This document shows, one piece after another, positions 27,379 to 38,404 of a stretch of DNA of 62,156 nt. The position numbers and the translations under genes are program-made. Within the stretch, counting starts at the first letter, position 1. Each line of letters starts with the position of its first letter. The notes beneath the pieces are model-generated. The model was not told the DNA's origin, searched no databases, and saw only the letters and a program-made list of their open reading frames with translations. Origin of the DNA: Pedosphaera sp. (GTDB lineage: Bacteria; Verrucomicrobiota; Verrucomicrobiia; Limisphaerales; SXQI01); the NCBI GenBank assembly GCA_025359965.1, contig JANYDC010000012.1:1-62156 (forward strand), written 5' to 3'.

Positions 27379-30258
27379 ATGAGCATAAAAAACTTCAAAC
27401 CGGATAAGCTACGCCTGCTGGCCCTATGCCAATGGGCGATGGCTCTGGTTTTGTTTGCCCTACCCTCAATGCACCCCGGCACGGCGTTGGCGTCCACGTT
27501 GGCGGCTGAGGATATCGAAAAGCTGCCGCCGGCCGAAAAGCGCACGGTTGATTTCGTCAGGGATATCCAACCCATTTTCTCAAGCCATTGCGTCGAGTGC
27601 CACGGAGCCGCCAAACAAAAGGGGAATCTTCGGTTGGACGACCGGGAGTCAGCACTGAAGGGTGGAGAAAACTATGCGCCAGCCATCAAGCCGGGACATA
27701 GCGCGGACAGTCCCTTGATTCACTTTGTGGCGGGTCTGGTCCCCGATATGAAGATGCCGCAGAAGGGCGAACCGCTGACGACCGGACAAATCGCAGCGCT
27801 ACGAGCTTGGATCGATCAAGGCGCGATTTGGCCAATCCAGACCACATCACCCAAGCAGGTTTACTGGTCTCTTAAACCAGTCGAACGTCCGGCGATTCCC
27901 ACAAATTCGAACCACATCGCGAGCCACGCCAATCCCATTGACGCCTTCGTGGCGGACAAGCTTCAGGAAAAGAAGTTGAAGCTGGGCAAATCCGCCGATC
28001 GCCGCACTTTGATCCGCCGCATCTTCCTGGTGATGCAGGGGTTACCGCCGACACCCGAGGATGTCGCGAGTTTTGTCAATGACAGCCGTCCGGATGCGTT
28101 GGAGCGATTGGTTGATCGCGTTCTGGCCAGCCCGCGTTACGGTGAGCGCTGGGCCCGGCACTGGCTGGATGTTGCGCGATTTGCGGAGTCCAATGGATTC
28201 GAAACAAACCGCGATCGCAAGAATGCCTATCATTATCGTGATTACGTCATCCAGTCGCTGAATGAGGATAAACCCTACGATCAGTTTGTGAGGGAACAGA
28301 TCGCCGGAGATGCCTTCGGAGCCAAAGACGGCACCGGATTTCTGGTGGCCGGGGCGTACGACATTGTTAAGAGCCCGGACCCCAACCTGACCCTGATGCA
28401 GCGTCAGGACGAACTGGCTGATATTGTGAACACCACGGGCACGGCCTTCCTAGGTTTAACACTGGGTTGTGCCCGCTGCCACGATCACAAGTTTGATCCC
28501 ATTTCGCAGAAGGACTATTACGCAATCCAAGCAGTGTTCGCCGGTGTGAATTTCGAGGAGCAACGGCTGGAGCGCAAACCCAGTGCAACGGAATCAAAGG
28601 AAATGGAGGTGCTGACGCGCGAGCTGAAAAAAAAGCGGTCCACACTGGATCAGTTTAAAAAATCGGCTGAGGCCACCAAGCGTGCAGGCACGTCCGGCAG
28701 CCCCCTCCGTTTGCCTGTCAATGCGCGCTTGAACGAGGAAAGCTTCGCGCCAGTGGAGGCATTGGCGGTGAGATTCACCATCCTCGCCACAACCGGAGGG
28801 GAACCTTGCCTGGATGAAGTTGAGGTATTTGACAGCAATGACGTGAATGTAGGGCTTGCCTCCGCCGGCACGAAGCCAACGGCATCAGGCACATTGCCGG
28901 GTTATGCGATCCACAAGCTGGAACACTTGAATGACGGCAGTTTCGGGAACACCAAAAGCTGGATTTCCGACACGGACGGAAAGGGCTGGGTACAACTCGA
29001 TTTTCCCGCCAAGAAACGGATTCAGCGCATTACCTGGGGTCGTGACCGGGAGGACCATCTCAAAGATCGGCTCGTCACCGATTATCGCATTGAAGCCATG
29101 GGGGAAGCGGGGCAATGGACCGAAATCGCCTCCGCTAAAGACCGCGACTCCATAGGGAGTGATGATCCAAAAGCTTACCTAAAATACTTGCCCGAAGCAG
29201 ACGCCACTCTCGCTGGCGACCTTCAGAATCAAATAAGCACAGACGAGGCGCGTGTCACCGAGTTGTCGAAAGGTCCTATGGCTTGGATTGGCACTTTTGC
29301 TCAACCTAAAACAACTCACCGACTGTATCGCGGCGATCCATTGCAGGAACGTGAGGAAGTGGCACCGGGTGCGGTGGCGGTCATCGGCTCGCTGGGATTG
29401 TCCCTGAACGAACCCGAGCAACAGCGGCGCAAGAAACTCGCCGAGTGGATTGCCAGCCCCACCAATCCGCTGACCGCCCGTGTGATGGTGAACCGCATCT
29501 GGCAGTATGGGTTTGGCACAGGCATCGTGGATACTCCAAGTGATTTTGGTGCCAATGGAGGGATCCCCACCAATCCGGCCTTGTTGGATTGGTTGGCCGA
29601 CGAATTTGTGCGCAGTGGATGGTCCATAAAGCATATCCAGCGACTGGTTTTGCTTTCCCGCACTTTCGGTCAATCCAGCTCGCCGCGTCCTGATGGAATG
29701 GCCATAGATGCCGATGCACGATTGCTGTGGCGATACCCACCGCGACGACTGGAGGCCGAGGCCATTCGCGATTGCATGCTCGCGGTGTCCGGTTCCCTTG
29801 ATCTGCGCATGGGTGGTCCTGGATTTTTTCTTCAGAAAATGGAGGTTGATAATGTCTACCGGTATTTCCCCAAGGAGAACTTCAGCACCAACGAATTCAG
29901 GCGCATGGTTTACCTCACACGCATCCGTCAGGAACAGGACTCCGTTTTCGGGGCCTTCGACTGCCCCAGCGGCAATCAGGTCATCCCCAAACGCAGCCGG
30001 TCCAACACCCCATTGCAGGCGCTGAATTTGTTCAACAGCAATTTTGTGCTGCAACAGGCCGATCTGCTCGCAGCACGTTTGCGGGGGGAGGCCGGCGAAC
30101 AAACAGAAACCCAAATTAACCGAGCCTTTCGTTTAATGTACGGGCGCACAGCCGACATATTTGAGCGCAAAGCCTCAGCGGCCATGATTCGTGACCAAGG
30201 TCTGGATGCCTTTTGTCGAGCGCTCTACAATACGAGCGAATTTCTCTTTGTCTTTTAA
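27379..30258 (+). CDS. PSCyt1-DUF1549-DUF1553 protein with discoidin-like insert
   Basis: A 959-residue exported protein of the planctomycete/verrucomicrobial type. ATG 27379 gives a signal peptide (basic start, hydrophobic core [16 protein letters not shown]). In order: a PSCyt1 domain with haem-type CVECH (CxxCH) and the [13 protein letters not shown] segment; DUF1549 with [18 protein letters not shown]; a second CxxCH as [11 protein letters not shown]; a central region whose [19 protein letters not shown] strand resembles F5/8-type (discoidin) carbohydrate-binding modules; and DUF1553 with [14 protein letters not shown] and SNTPLQAL. Proposed roles of this family are in extracellular polymer degradation, unproven. 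It is the first gene of an operon with DUF1501, 14 bases ahead. Confidence 0.9.
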   Translation: MSIKNFKPDKLRLLALCQWAMALVLFALPSMHPGTALASTLAAEDIEKLPPAEKRTVDFVRDIQPIFSSHCVECHGAAKQKGNLRLDDRESALKGGENYAPAIKPGHSADSPLIHFVAGLVPDMKMPQKGEPLTTGQIAALRAWIDQGAIWPIQTTSPKQVYWSLKPVERPAIPTNSNHIASHANPIDAFVADKLQEKKLKLGKSADRRTLIRRIFLVMQGLPPTPEDVASFVNDSRPDALERLVDRVLASPRYGERWARHWLDVARFAESNGFETNRDRKNAYHYRDYVIQSLNEDKPYDQFVREQIAGDAFGAKDGTGFLVAGAYDIVKSPDPNLTLMQRQDELADIVNTTGTAFLGLTLGCARCHDHKFDPISQKDYYAIQAVFAGVNFEEQRLERKPSATESKEMEVLTRELKKKRSTLDQFKKSAEATKRAGTSGSPLRLPVNARLNEESFAPVEALAVRFTILATTGGEPCLDEVEVFDSNDVNVGLASAGTKPTASGTLPGYAIHKLEHLNDGSFGNTKSWISDTDGKGWVQLDFPAKKRIQRITWGRDREDHLKDRLVTDYRIEAMGEAGQWTEIASAKDRDSIGSDDPKAYLKYLPEADATLAGDLQNQISTDEARVTELSKGPMAWIGTFAQPKTTHRLYRGDPLQEREEVAPGAVAVIGSLGLSLNEPEQQRRKKLAEWIASPTNPLTARVMVNRIWQYGFGTGIVDTPSDFGANGGIPTNPALLDWLADEFVRSGWSIKHIQRLVLLSRTFGQSSSPRPDGMAIDADARLLWRYPPRRLEAEAIRDCMLAVSGSLDLRMGGPGFFLQKMEVDNVYRYFPKENFSTNEFRRMVYLTRIRQEQDSVFGAFDCPSGNQVIPKRSRSNTPLQALNLFNSNFVLQQADLLAARLRGEAGEQTETQINRAFRLMYGRTADIFERKASAAMIRDQGLDAFCRALYNTSEFLFVF

Positions 30259-30272
30259 CCATTGTTAATGCC

Positions 30273-31763
30273 ATGCCCGAGCGCTTTCACCCTTTCCTAA
30301 ACAGGCGGGCCTTTCTGAGTCACAGCGCAACCGCGCTGAGCGGGATGGCGCTGACACAATTGCTTGGGCGCGACGGACTCATGGCTGCTGAGGCGGGCGG
30401 CAAATCACCCATCCGCCCGAAGATTAATTCAGCCAATCCCAACGCCGTGAGGGATCCCCATTTCGCCCCGCGCGCCAAACAGGTGCTGATGATTTTTTCG
30501 GCTGGAGGTTGCAGCCATTTGGATACGTTCGATTACAAGCCTGAACTCATCAAACGCCACGGCCAGCCCATGCCCGGAGGCGACAAGATTGTCACTTTCC
30601 AAGGCGGACAAGGGTCTCTAACTAAAAGCCCATGGGAATTCCGTCCTCGTGGTCAATCCGGCAAAATGGTCTCTGATCTAGTGCCTCGATTGGGCGAACT
30701 CGCCGATGAGATGTGCTTCATTCACTCCTTGAAAGGCAAGACCAACACTCACGGTCCTGGCGAGAATTTCATGAACACAGGGTTCACGCTCGACGGCTTT
30801 CCCAGCATAGGCGCTTGGACCACTTATGCGCTCGGCAGCGCCAATGACAACCTGCCCGCCTACGTGGCCATTCCCGATCCTCGGGGTGTGCCACAATCCG
30901 CCGGCAACTGTTGGAACCCGGGATTTCTTCCAGCGGCTTTTCAGGGAACGGATTTCAACGCCACCAAGCCTTTGCGCAATCTGGCACGGCCTCAGGGGAT
31001 CAGCGCGCAAAAAGACTTATCCACCCGGGAGTTCATCGCCCAGATCAATCGGCATCATTTAAACCAATACCCGGGCGACACCGAATTGGCCGCCCGCATC
31101 TCCAGCTACGAACTGGCGGCGCGCATGCAATTGTCGGTCCCAGAGGTCAGCGACATTTCCACCGAACCGGCGCATGTTCTCAAGATGTACGGAGCGGACG
31201 CCACCGGCAACACCACCCAAAACGTTAAGGCGGGTTACGCGCGAAACTGCATTTTGGCGCGGCGCCTCATCGAAAAAGGAGTGCGCTTTGTCCAACTATT
31301 CAATGGTGCCTACCAAGTCGGCGGAGAAGGCACCAGCAACTGGGATGGCCATAAAGTACTTAAGGACCAATACACTGTGCACGGCGAGATATTGGATCAG
31401 CCGACCGCTGCCCTGCTCACTGATCTCAAACAACGCGGTCTGCTAAAAGATACCTTGGTGGTCTGGTGTACAGAATTCGGCCGCATGCCGACCTTTCAGG
31501 CGGGAGCCAGCGGAAGGGATCACAATCCAGCGGGCTTCACCGCCTGGCTGGCGGGCGCTGGGGTCAAGGCACCCTTCAGCTTTGGAGCCACGGACGACTT
31601 CGGCTATCAAGCTGTCGAGAAGGTCGCCACCGTTTATGATTTCCACGCCACCATCCTGCAAATTCTTGGCCTTGACCACGAACGCTTGAGTTTTTACCAC
31701 AACGGCATCGAGCGCCGCCTTACGGACGTACACGGGGAGGTGCTGAAAGAGATTCTGACCTAA
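30273..31763 (+). CDS. DUF1501 protein, Tat-exported
   Basis: A 496-residue protein of the sulfatase/alkaline-phosphatase-like DUF1501 family. ATG 30273 gives a twin-arginine signal ([17 protein letters not shown]). Family landmarks are [47 protein letters not shown] and a C-terminal [24 protein letters not shown]. The preceding DUF1549 gene is its usual partner. The enzyme activity of the family is not established, though the fold suggests metal-dependent hydrolysis. Confidence 0.92.
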   Translation: MPERFHPFLNRRAFLSHSATALSGMALTQLLGRDGLMAAEAGGKSPIRPKINSANPNAVRDPHFAPRAKQVLMIFSAGGCSHLDTFDYKPELIKRHGQPMPGGDKIVTFQGGQGSLTKSPWEFRPRGQSGKMVSDLVPRLGELADEMCFIHSLKGKTNTHGPGENFMNTGFTLDGFPSIGAWTTYALGSANDNLPAYVAIPDPRGVPQSAGNCWNPGFLPAAFQGTDFNATKPLRNLARPQGISAQKDLSTREFIAQINRHHLNQYPGDTELAARISSYELAARMQLSVPEVSDISTEPAHVLKMYGADATGNTTQNVKAGYARNCILARRLIEKGVRFVQLFNGAYQVGGEGTSNWDGHKVLKDQYTVHGEILDQPTAALLTDLKQRGLLKDTLVVWCTEFGRMPTFQAGASGRDHNPAGFTAWLAGAGVKAPFSFGATDDFGYQAVEKVATVYDFHATILQILGLDHERLSFYHNGIERRLTDVHGEVLKEILT

Positions 31764-31825
31764 GGCACTGAGCACGACCTTGTAAAAACGTGACTTCGAC
31801 TAGTGGGTTGTTAGAGTCCGCATCC

Positions 31826-33067
31826 ATGCAGCCACAAGAAATTCCAGCGAACACCGCCAAGCGTTCGCGCATTGAGTTTATTGATTGCCTACGAGGGTTC
31901 GCGCTTGCCTCCATTTGCATCGTTCACTTCATGGAGCAATATTTGGGTGCTGGGGCACCGGCCGGAATGGAAAACTACGGCCAACACGGCCCGGCGGACC
32001 CAATTCTTGAAGCCATTGCATTCATCCTGATTCGCGGAAAAGGCTTTGCCCTTTTCTCGTTCATGTTCGGCCTGAGTTTCGCGTTGCAACTGATCCGGCG
32101 GGAGGAAGGGGTGGGCAAGGGGCGTTTCGTTTGGCGGATGGTTATTCTTTTAATGATAGGCCTGGGACACAGCTTTCTCTACCGGGGGGATATCCTGAGT
32201 ATTTATGCCCTGCTGGCGGTGCCACTCCTCTGGTTTGAAAGACTCCGGGACAAGACTCTAATCATTATTGCCCTCGTGCTGATGTTGGGCGCGCCACGTG
32301 TGGTCCTAACAGCCGTACAACCCAAAGCCACCCCTGAAGCAACAGAAGCGGCGAAGAAAAGGGATGAGGCCTCAGCGCTGGCCCATTTCAAGACCTCAAA
32401 GGAAGGCCCCTTCATCAAGGCGATGCACCAGAACATCACGATCGGGGTGATGGATCGGCTGGCATTTCAGTTCGGCGAATTCTCGCGCGGGTACCAGACG
32501 TTTGCCTATTTTCTGCTGGGCCTGATTGCTGGTCGCAATCGCTGGTTTGAGGATCTGGCAGGAAATACGGGCCTGTTCCGCAGGTTATTCCGATGGGCCG
32601 GGGGACTTTCGATCGCAATACCCGTGGTGGCCATTACATTGTTCTTTGCTCTCAAAGCAGTCGCAGGAAAGTCCGAGACCGAATCCTCCCCTTGGATGGC
32701 ACTTGTCGGATTATCAGCCTACGATGCTTGGAATTTCGCGAATACCTTGTTCTACATTGCTGGCTTCGCACTCTTATTCCAGCGTCCGAAGTGGAACCAC
32801 ATACTGTCCAAACTTGCTCCTTTTGGCCGCATGGGACTGACCAATTACGTCACACAAAGTGTGCTGGGCGGCCTCGTTTTCTTCTCCATAGGATTGGGGA
32901 AGCTCGGCGAAATTGGTAACCTGGTGACTCTCAGCATCGCCTTGGGAGTGATCTGTCTGCAAATGGTGATCAGCCGAATCTGGCTGGCAAAATTTCGTTT
33001 CGGACCCATGGAATGGTTTTGGAGGTGCCTTACCAAGTTACGCCTGGAACCCCTGCGTCGAGCCTGA
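31826..33067 (+). CDS. DUF418 family membrane protein
   Basis: A 413-residue inner-membrane protein with about nine hydrophobic helices. ATG 31826 is used. The opening RIEFIDCLRGFALASICIVH and the following RGKGFALFSFMFGLSFALQL are the hallmark of the DUF418/heparan-alpha-glucosaminide acetyltransferase-like group, as is the late FGRMGLTNYVTQS motif of PF04235. Its function is unknown, and acyl transfer across the membrane is suggested only by distant similarity. It lies 62 bases after the DUF1501 gene and could be cotranscribed. Confidence 0.88.
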   Translation: MQPQEIPANTAKRSRIEFIDCLRGFALASICIVHFMEQYLGAGAPAGMENYGQHGPADPILEAIAFILIRGKGFALFSFMFGLSFALQLIRREEGVGKGRFVWRMVILLMIGLGHSFLYRGDILSIYALLAVPLLWFERLRDKTLIIIALVLMLGAPRVVLTAVQPKATPEATEAAKKRDEASALAHFKTSKEGPFIKAMHQNITIGVMDRLAFQFGEFSRGYQTFAYFLLGLIAGRNRWFEDLAGNTGLFRRLFRWAGGLSIAIPVVAITLFFALKAVAGKSETESSPWMALVGLSAYDAWNFANTLFYIAGFALLFQRPKWNHILSKLAPFGRMGLTNYVTQSVLGGLVFFSIGLGKLGEIGNLVTLSIALGVICLQMVISRIWLAKFRFGPMEWFWRCLTKLRLEPLRRA

Positions 33068-33143
33068 GCAATTGCTTCAGCGCGTTGGTCACTGAACATC
33101 TTGCCGCTTTTCAAGGCGCCGCTTTTCCGTTCATCTTGGCCTG

Positions 33144-34508
33144 ATGCGCCCTGACCGAAATCTTCTCACCGTCATGACTCTCGCCGCGCTCCTGGCGATG
33201 GTTGTGCCGGCTTCGGCCCGGGTGATCAGCTTCACCGCGGATATCGCGCCGATCCTGCAGAGACGGTGCGTGGCCTGCCATGGAGCAGAGAAGACCAAAG
33301 GACATTACCGGCTCGATACTTTCGAGGCCCTGCTCAAGCCGGGATCAAGCGACAAAGCGCCCCTGGTCGCTGGCAAGGCTGAAGCCAGCCAACTCTTCCA
33401 TTTATTGATTGCGAAAAGCGCGGATGATCGCATGCCTCAGGATGCAGATCCCCTGCCTGCTTCAGAAACAGCATCGATCCGTGAGTGGATTGCTAGCGGC
33501 GCCAGGTTTGATGGCAAAAGCCGCACCGCTCCATTGGCCAGCTTTTTGCCTGCCCCATCACATCCACCTGCTCCCAAAGTTTACGCCCATGCATGGCCGG
33601 TCACCGCGCTTGCTTTCAATGTTGATGGATCTCAACTAGTCAGCAGTGGTTACCACGAAATCATTTTCTGGAATGCCACCAACGGAGTTTTGCTCAGACG
33701 CATGGGGGGAATGCCGGAACGCATTCGCAGCCTGGCGTGGCAGCCGCGCGGAGATCGGCTCGCTGTGGCGGGCGGAGCACCTGGACGCTCCGGCGAGCTT
33801 TTCCTGATTGATCCCTCCAACAAGACGACACCGCCCGCGCTGGTTGTTTCCAGCGATGAAATACTCTGCGCCACTTTTTCGTCCGACGGCCTCCGAATTG
33901 CCGCAGGAGGGGCTGACAAATCCGTGCGAGTATTCGCGATCAATACCGCCCGCGAGATTTTGAAACTGGAGCAACATTCCGATTGGATTCATGGGGTGGT
34001 TTTTTCAGCGGATGGTCAATGGCTTGCCTCGGCGAGTCGCGACCGAACGGCTCGTGTTTACAATTCCACAAATGGCGTCTCAGTTTCGACTTTCCGAGAA
34101 CACGGAGGCGCGGTGGAATCCATTCTTTTCGTGGACGACGGAAAAGTAGTTCTAACAGCTGGCTCTGACCGCACCGTGCGTGCCTGGGACAGCAATGACG
34201 CGGGTCACATGCGCGTGTTCGCTAAATTTGAAACACCCATCACCGGCCTAATTTCAGCAGGCACCAGCGTACTGATTGCCCTGGCGGACGGACATGTCAC
34301 CAAGCTCGGCTTCCCCGAGGGCAAGGAGCTTACGAACTACCACCACCCCGGCGAACTCATCACGTCGGTTGCGTTCCATAAAGACTCAGGACACCTGGCC
34401 ATCGGAACAGACGACGGTCGAGTGCGCGTTTGGGATGCGGAGACAGCCCTTCGGATCACACAATTCATTGCCTCTCCCGGCTTGGATAAAACTGCAGCTC
34501 GCAAATAG
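33144..34508 (+). CDS. PSCyt1 cytochrome domain with WD40 repeats
   Basis: A 454-residue exported protein. After a signal peptide (LLTVMTLAALLAMVVPASA), residues ~30-125 form a PSCyt1 domain with CVACH (CxxCH) and the typical KGHYRLDTFEALLKPG and DRMPQDADPLP segments. From about residue 145 follow five to seven WD40 repeats, seen in recurring units such as ARVYNSTNGV, VRAWDSND and VRVWDAET, which should form a beta-propeller. Such proteins accompany DUF1549/DUF1501 pairs in this phylum. It ends 9 bases from the convergent DUF1501 gene. Confidence 0.9.
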   Translation: MRPDRNLLTVMTLAALLAMVVPASARVISFTADIAPILQRRCVACHGAEKTKGHYRLDTFEALLKPGSSDKAPLVAGKAEASQLFHLLIAKSADDRMPQDADPLPASETASIREWIASGARFDGKSRTAPLASFLPAPSHPPAPKVYAHAWPVTALAFNVDGSQLVSSGYHEIIFWNATNGVLLRRMGGMPERIRSLAWQPRGDRLAVAGGAPGRSGELFLIDPSNKTTPPALVVSSDEILCATFSSDGLRIAAGGADKSVRVFAINTAREILKLEQHSDWIHGVVFSADGQWLASASRDRTARVYNSTNGVSVSTFREHGGAVESILFVDDGKVVLTAGSDRTVRAWDSNDAGHMRVFAKFETPITGLISAGTSVLIALADGHVTKLGFPEGKELTNYHHPGELITSVAFHKDSGHLAIGTDDGRVRVWDAETALRITQFIASPGLDKTAARK

Positions 34509-34517
34509 TTTGATCCT

Positions 34518-35918
34518 TTAAGCAATCACGTCCAACACTGGCTGGCCATCCGCGATCAGCACAGGTCGTTGCTGTGTGTTGCGAACCTCCGTGTGCGGAT
34601 CGATGCCAAGGAGGTGATAAATGGTGGCGGCCAGATCATCCGGGCGAACTGGCTTTTCGGCAGGGTAGGAGCCGGTCTGGTCGGATGCGCCATAAACGAA
34701 CCCGCGTTTCACTCCACCGCCCGCCAGCAAAGTGGTGTAACACTGGGGCCAGTGATCACGGCTGGCGCTTTTATTAATCTTTGGTGTGCGCCCGAACTCG
34801 CCCATCCAAACGACCAGCGTGGTATCCAGCAGTCCACGCATTTCGAGGTCATTTAGAAAAGTCGGCAAAGTATGCTCAGTGATTGGGAGATGATACTTCT
34901 CGATGATGGGAAACATCTTGGTGTTGTTGAAACCGTGCGTGTCCCATCCTCCCGAATCGGTGCTTTGGCCGCCGATGGATTCCGAAAAATAGACCGTCAC
35001 AAATTTCGTCCCAGCCTCAACCAAGCGCCGAGCAAGCAAACAGCTTTGACCATAAGTGGTACGTCCATAAGCCTCACGCACAACCTCCGGCTCTTCAGAA
35101 ATATTGAAAGCTTTGCGCAGCTTCGGCGATTGCAGCATGGCCATCGCCTTGTCATAGTAAGTGTCAAAACCGCGCGCCGCCGGGTTGTCCATCATCCGGG
35201 CCTGCTGATCCACCATCTTTTGCAATTCGCGCCGCGCCTGCATCCGCTCGAAGGAAATGTTCGCGGGAAGGCTTAATTCCGGCAGGCTGAAATTGGGCGA
35301 ATTTGGATCCTGCGAGAAGAAAAACGGATCGTGGTTTTTGCCTAGAAAACTGGCGTGCTGACCGGGCACCACTGATCCGTCCGAGATCACATAGGGATAG
35401 GAAACCGCGGTGGGCATGTCGCCACCCGACGGAGCCAGTCGATCCACCACTGAACCGTAGCCAGGAAACAAATCATTGGAATCACGCAGCCTTTGGTCAT
35501 CGGTCAGGGGAGCATGCCCGCTCAAGGCGTAATACGCGGCCGAGACGTGGTTGTTCATGGTGTGATGCATCGACCGTATGAGCGTCACCTTGTCCATGAT
35601 CTTGGCCGTCTTGGGCAGCTGATCGGAAACCTGGATCCCATCCGCATTGCTCGACATCGGCTTGTACGGACCTCGAATGGTCTCAGGCGCATCTGGCTTC
35701 ATATCAAACATGTCGAGATGGCTGGGACCGCCGTATTGAAAAAGGAACACCACCGATTTAACCTTGGATTGCGCGACCTTTGCTGCCGCCGAGGGCAGGC
35801 TTTCCGCACGCAACAACCCCGGCAGCGTCAGGCCCAGCATGCCAAGCCCTCCCACCTTGATAGCGTGGCGGCGAGACATCCCGGAGGCGAAGCTCGAACA
35901 TGAGAAAGGATGTTTCAT
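34518..35918 (-). CDS. DUF1501 protein, Tat-exported (second copy)
   Basis: A 466-residue DUF1501 protein. ATG 35918 (MKHPF) places a twin-arginine motif, SRRHAIKVGGLGMLGLTLPG, near the N-terminus. Family landmarks are VVFLFQYGGPSHLDMFDMKPD, IRSMHHTMNNHVSAAYYALSG, WMGEFGRTPKIN, RDHWPQCYTTLLAGGGVKRG and a terminal HLLGIDPHTEV. It is more diverged from the first copy (30273) than the third copy (55047) appears to be. The start lies directly after the stop of the upstream DUF1549 gene, so the two are very probably translationally coupled. Confidence 0.93.
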   Translation of the reverse strand: MKHPFSCSSFASGMSRRHAIKVGGLGMLGLTLPGLLRAESLPSAAAKVAQSKVKSVVFLFQYGGPSHLDMFDMKPDAPETIRGPYKPMSSNADGIQVSDQLPKTAKIMDKVTLIRSMHHTMNNHVSAAYYALSGHAPLTDDQRLRDSNDLFPGYGSVVDRLAPSGGDMPTAVSYPYVISDGSVVPGQHASFLGKNHDPFFFSQDPNSPNFSLPELSLPANISFERMQARRELQKMVDQQARMMDNPAARGFDTYYDKAMAMLQSPKLRKAFNISEEPEVVREAYGRTTYGQSCLLARRLVEAGTKFVTVYFSESIGGQSTDSGGWDTHGFNNTKMFPIIEKYHLPITEHTLPTFLNDLEMRGLLDTTLVVWMGEFGRTPKINKSASRDHWPQCYTTLLAGGGVKRGFVYGASDQTGSYPAEKPVRPDDLAATIYHLLGIDPHTEVRNTQQRPVLIADGQPVLDVIA

Positions 35919-35919
35919 T

Positions 35920-38190
35920 TTACCTTCGGAAAACAAATTCTTTGGAGTTGAGCAGAGCCCATTCTATATCCTCCAACGCGGCCCTCTTATCCGCTGCGGC
36001 ATCCATTTGCACTGCCAGCCGGTTCAATTCCTCAAACGCAGGAGGCCGAGAGAGCGTGGCCCAATATAAATTTGCAATTGAGTCCTTTGAATCCTTCTCT
36101 TTTGCCACAAGTTTACCCAGACGGTTTTCAGGATTTGTTAACAATTCATTCAGGAGAGGCCCGCTTAAAAATTGAAACGCCTGGCTCATGGTCGTCTCAT
36201 TCGAACGTTCGCTTTCCGAGCACACCAAACGGGGCGGCTTGCCAAAAGCGGCCAGGAATTTATCTTCCTTCGACTTTAACGGCCTGTAAAATTTGCGACC
36301 TTCAATCATTTGGGCAATGCGCGTTCCATTAGTCTGGCCCTCTAGTTTCAGAGGCGCGCCGACGGCCAAACTCTGCGAATCAAGCAACTGCTCGGCGGTG
36401 AGACGACGCAAATGATTGTAGGCGTAATTGCTTTCATCATCCGAGTTCGTGTCGTTGGTTTCCGATGTCAATTGATAGGTTCGCGAATTCATTATGACGC
36501 GGATCAAATGGCGCGGATCGAATCCGTTTGCTGACAGTTCACGTCCCAAGGCTTCGAGCAATTCAGGGTGCGAAGGCGGATTACTCGAGCGAAAATCATC
36601 GACCGGATCCACCAATCCGCGACCCATCAGATGAAACCAAATCCGATTGGCCTGCATCTTAGCAAACCAAGAATTTTCGCGGCTCGTCATCCATTCGCCC
36701 AACGCATCAAGCTCGTCACGACCTTCAGGCAACTTAAGATCCGAGATCAAGGCCCCACCCAGCAGACGCGCCGTGGCAGGTTTGCCAATCCGCGGATTAT
36801 TCCACGAGGCGTTGTTGGTTAGAAATACAATTTGGTCGCCTTTGAACTCGTGCTTGTCGTTTTCGTCCGACCGCTTGTTTTCGAGAATCTGATATTCCAC
36901 TCGGGCGAACACCGCCGTCCAATTGTGGTAATCATCCTGTGTCCAGCGCTCAAAAGGATGGTTGTGGCATTGCGCGCAATTGAGCCGGGCCCCCAGAAAG
37001 AGTTGCGCTGTGTTCTCGGCCCGCTGGGTGGGCGTGCGATTCGCGCGATACCAATTGGCGGGAGCGTTCGTGTAAGTGCTTCCGCGGGCCGAGACCAACT
37101 CGCGGGCAAATTGATCGAGCGGTTTATTGGCAGCCACGCTCTCGTGTATCCAATCATAAAAGATTCGCATCCCTTTCTGGTCCAACTGGCGCTCCTCAAG
37201 CTTGAGCAGGTCTGCCCATTTAAGTGCCCAAAAATCGGCGAACTCCGGCCGTTTGAGCAGGGCATCCACCCACTTGGCTCGTTTGTCGGGGGTAGGGTCC
37301 GACATAAAGGAACGCGTCTCAGCGTCCGTCGGAATCATGCCCAATAAATCGAGACAAGCCCTGCGCAAAAACACTTCATCCGTGCAGAGCGGAGATGCAT
37401 TCATACGCAGAGTGCGCAGCTTGCTAAAGACCTGCTGATCCACAAAATTACTTTCCGGCGGCTGACCCCATTTGAAGTTGGGCCGCTTGGGCACGAAGGC
37501 CAGGCGCACAGGAACCTGCTTTTGCAAAAACCGCACGTTCACGGTTGTCTCGCCAGGACGAACACTGGCCACCAACCCTTCCGGCGATACAGTTACGAGG
37601 AAATTGGCGGGGTCATAAACCGCCACGGATGAAACATCGCGCTGCGAACCATCCGAGAAAACGGCCTCAGTCTTCAGCTTCACCTCGCGCTTGGGCTCGA
37701 TCAAGACCTGCTCTTTGGGCGTGACTTCCAGCCTCACCAGTTTGGGCGCGGCATCGCCATCATCCTTCGCGCCGGCCGCGATCCATTGCGCCAGTAGCCT
37801 CCATGATTCGGAGCCTGCACGAAAACGCTGACCTCCTTCATGCGCCAAAGTGGTGTCGCCCTTCAGCAGGATCAAACTGTTCGTCGCCTCCAGAGAATTG
37901 ACCCGGCGCCCACCCTGATCGCGAGTCAGTGCAAGCCAATCAAGATCGGGATCCTGTCCGCGCAGAGACAGTTTGAATCCGCCTTTGCCATTGGCATTTC
38001 CGTGGCATGTGCCCGCGTTGCATCCTGCTTTCGACATGAGCGGCATCACGTCGTTGCGAAAGGATACAGCAGGGCTGGACTCCGCCGCAGAGAGGGCGGA
38101 GCCGAGGAAAAACAATCCCAAACCAGCGGCGACAGAGCGCGCCATGATTTGCCAGCGAGTTCTCACATTGATAGGCGTCCCCAGCATCAT
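35920..38190 (-). CDS. PSCyt1-type DUF1549/DUF1553 protein (second copy)
   Basis: A 756-residue exported protein if started at ATG 38190, which has GAGAGGGG about 10 bases upstream and gives a signal sequence ending near SALSAAES. An ATG at 38301 would add 37 residues, but the first of these are encoded by a palindromic repeat, so I reject it. A CNAGTCHG haem-like motif replaces the usual CxxCH at the N-terminus, followed by a Big2-like immunoglobulin module (LVRLEVTPKEQVLIEP-SDGSQRDVSSVAVYD), DUF1549 with FLRRACLDLLGMIPTDAE, a second CAQCHNHPFERWTQDDY, and DUF1553. Its partner DUF1501 gene follows after one base. Confidence 0.9.
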   Translation of the reverse strand: MMLGTPINVRTRWQIMARSVAAGLGLFFLGSALSAAESSPAVSFRNDVMPLMSKAGCNAGTCHGNANGKGGFKLSLRGQDPDLDWLALTRDQGGRRVNSLEATNSLILLKGDTTLAHEGGQRFRAGSESWRLLAQWIAAGAKDDGDAAPKLVRLEVTPKEQVLIEPKREVKLKTEAVFSDGSQRDVSSVAVYDPANFLVTVSPEGLVASVRPGETTVNVRFLQKQVPVRLAFVPKRPNFKWGQPPESNFVDQQVFSKLRTLRMNASPLCTDEVFLRRACLDLLGMIPTDAETRSFMSDPTPDKRAKWVDALLKRPEFADFWALKWADLLKLEERQLDQKGMRIFYDWIHESVAANKPLDQFARELVSARGSTYTNAPANWYRANRTPTQRAENTAQLFLGARLNCAQCHNHPFERWTQDDYHNWTAVFARVEYQILENKRSDENDKHEFKGDQIVFLTNNASWNNPRIGKPATARLLGGALISDLKLPEGRDELDALGEWMTSRENSWFAKMQANRIWFHLMGRGLVDPVDDFRSSNPPSHPELLEALGRELSANGFDPRHLIRVIMNSRTYQLTSETNDTNSDDESNYAYNHLRRLTAEQLLDSQSLAVGAPLKLEGQTNGTRIAQMIEGRKFYRPLKSKEDKFLAAFGKPPRLVCSESERSNETTMSQAFQFLSGPLLNELLTNPENRLGKLVAKEKDSKDSIANLYWATLSRPPAFEELNRLAVQMDAAADKRAALEDIEWALLNSKEFVFRR

Positions 38191-38269
38191 ACCAAACAAT
38201 GCCCCTCTCGCAACATCGGCAAAAGCGGTGGAACCGGACTCACCATGGGTTATTGAATTCGCGAAGCGT

Positions 38270-38304
38270 CTTGGACTGCGGTAGCCCTCTACCGCTTTCA
38301 AGGG
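38270..38304. repeat. Palindromic REP-like repeat, copy 1
   Basis: A 35-base element beginning CTTGGACTGCGG contains a perfect stem, GCGGTAG (38278-38284) and CTACCGC (38289-38295), around a CCCT loop. A second copy at 39610-39644 matches in 28 of 35 positions and lies in the same orientation. On the minus strand it encodes the spurious start of the DUF1549 reading frame. Confidence 0.7.
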
Positions 38305-38404
38305 ATATCACCACCACAGAGCTTTGGCTTCAAGACTCAAGTGCCTCTTCCTAGAAGGTTGTCGCCACAACTCGAACGGACGTGTTAGATGCAAAGGTGA
38401 AGTC

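Noticed and set aside
29179..30114. 311-codon minus-strand frame antisense to DUF1549/DUF1553
   Set aside because: Shadow of a clear gene on the other strand.
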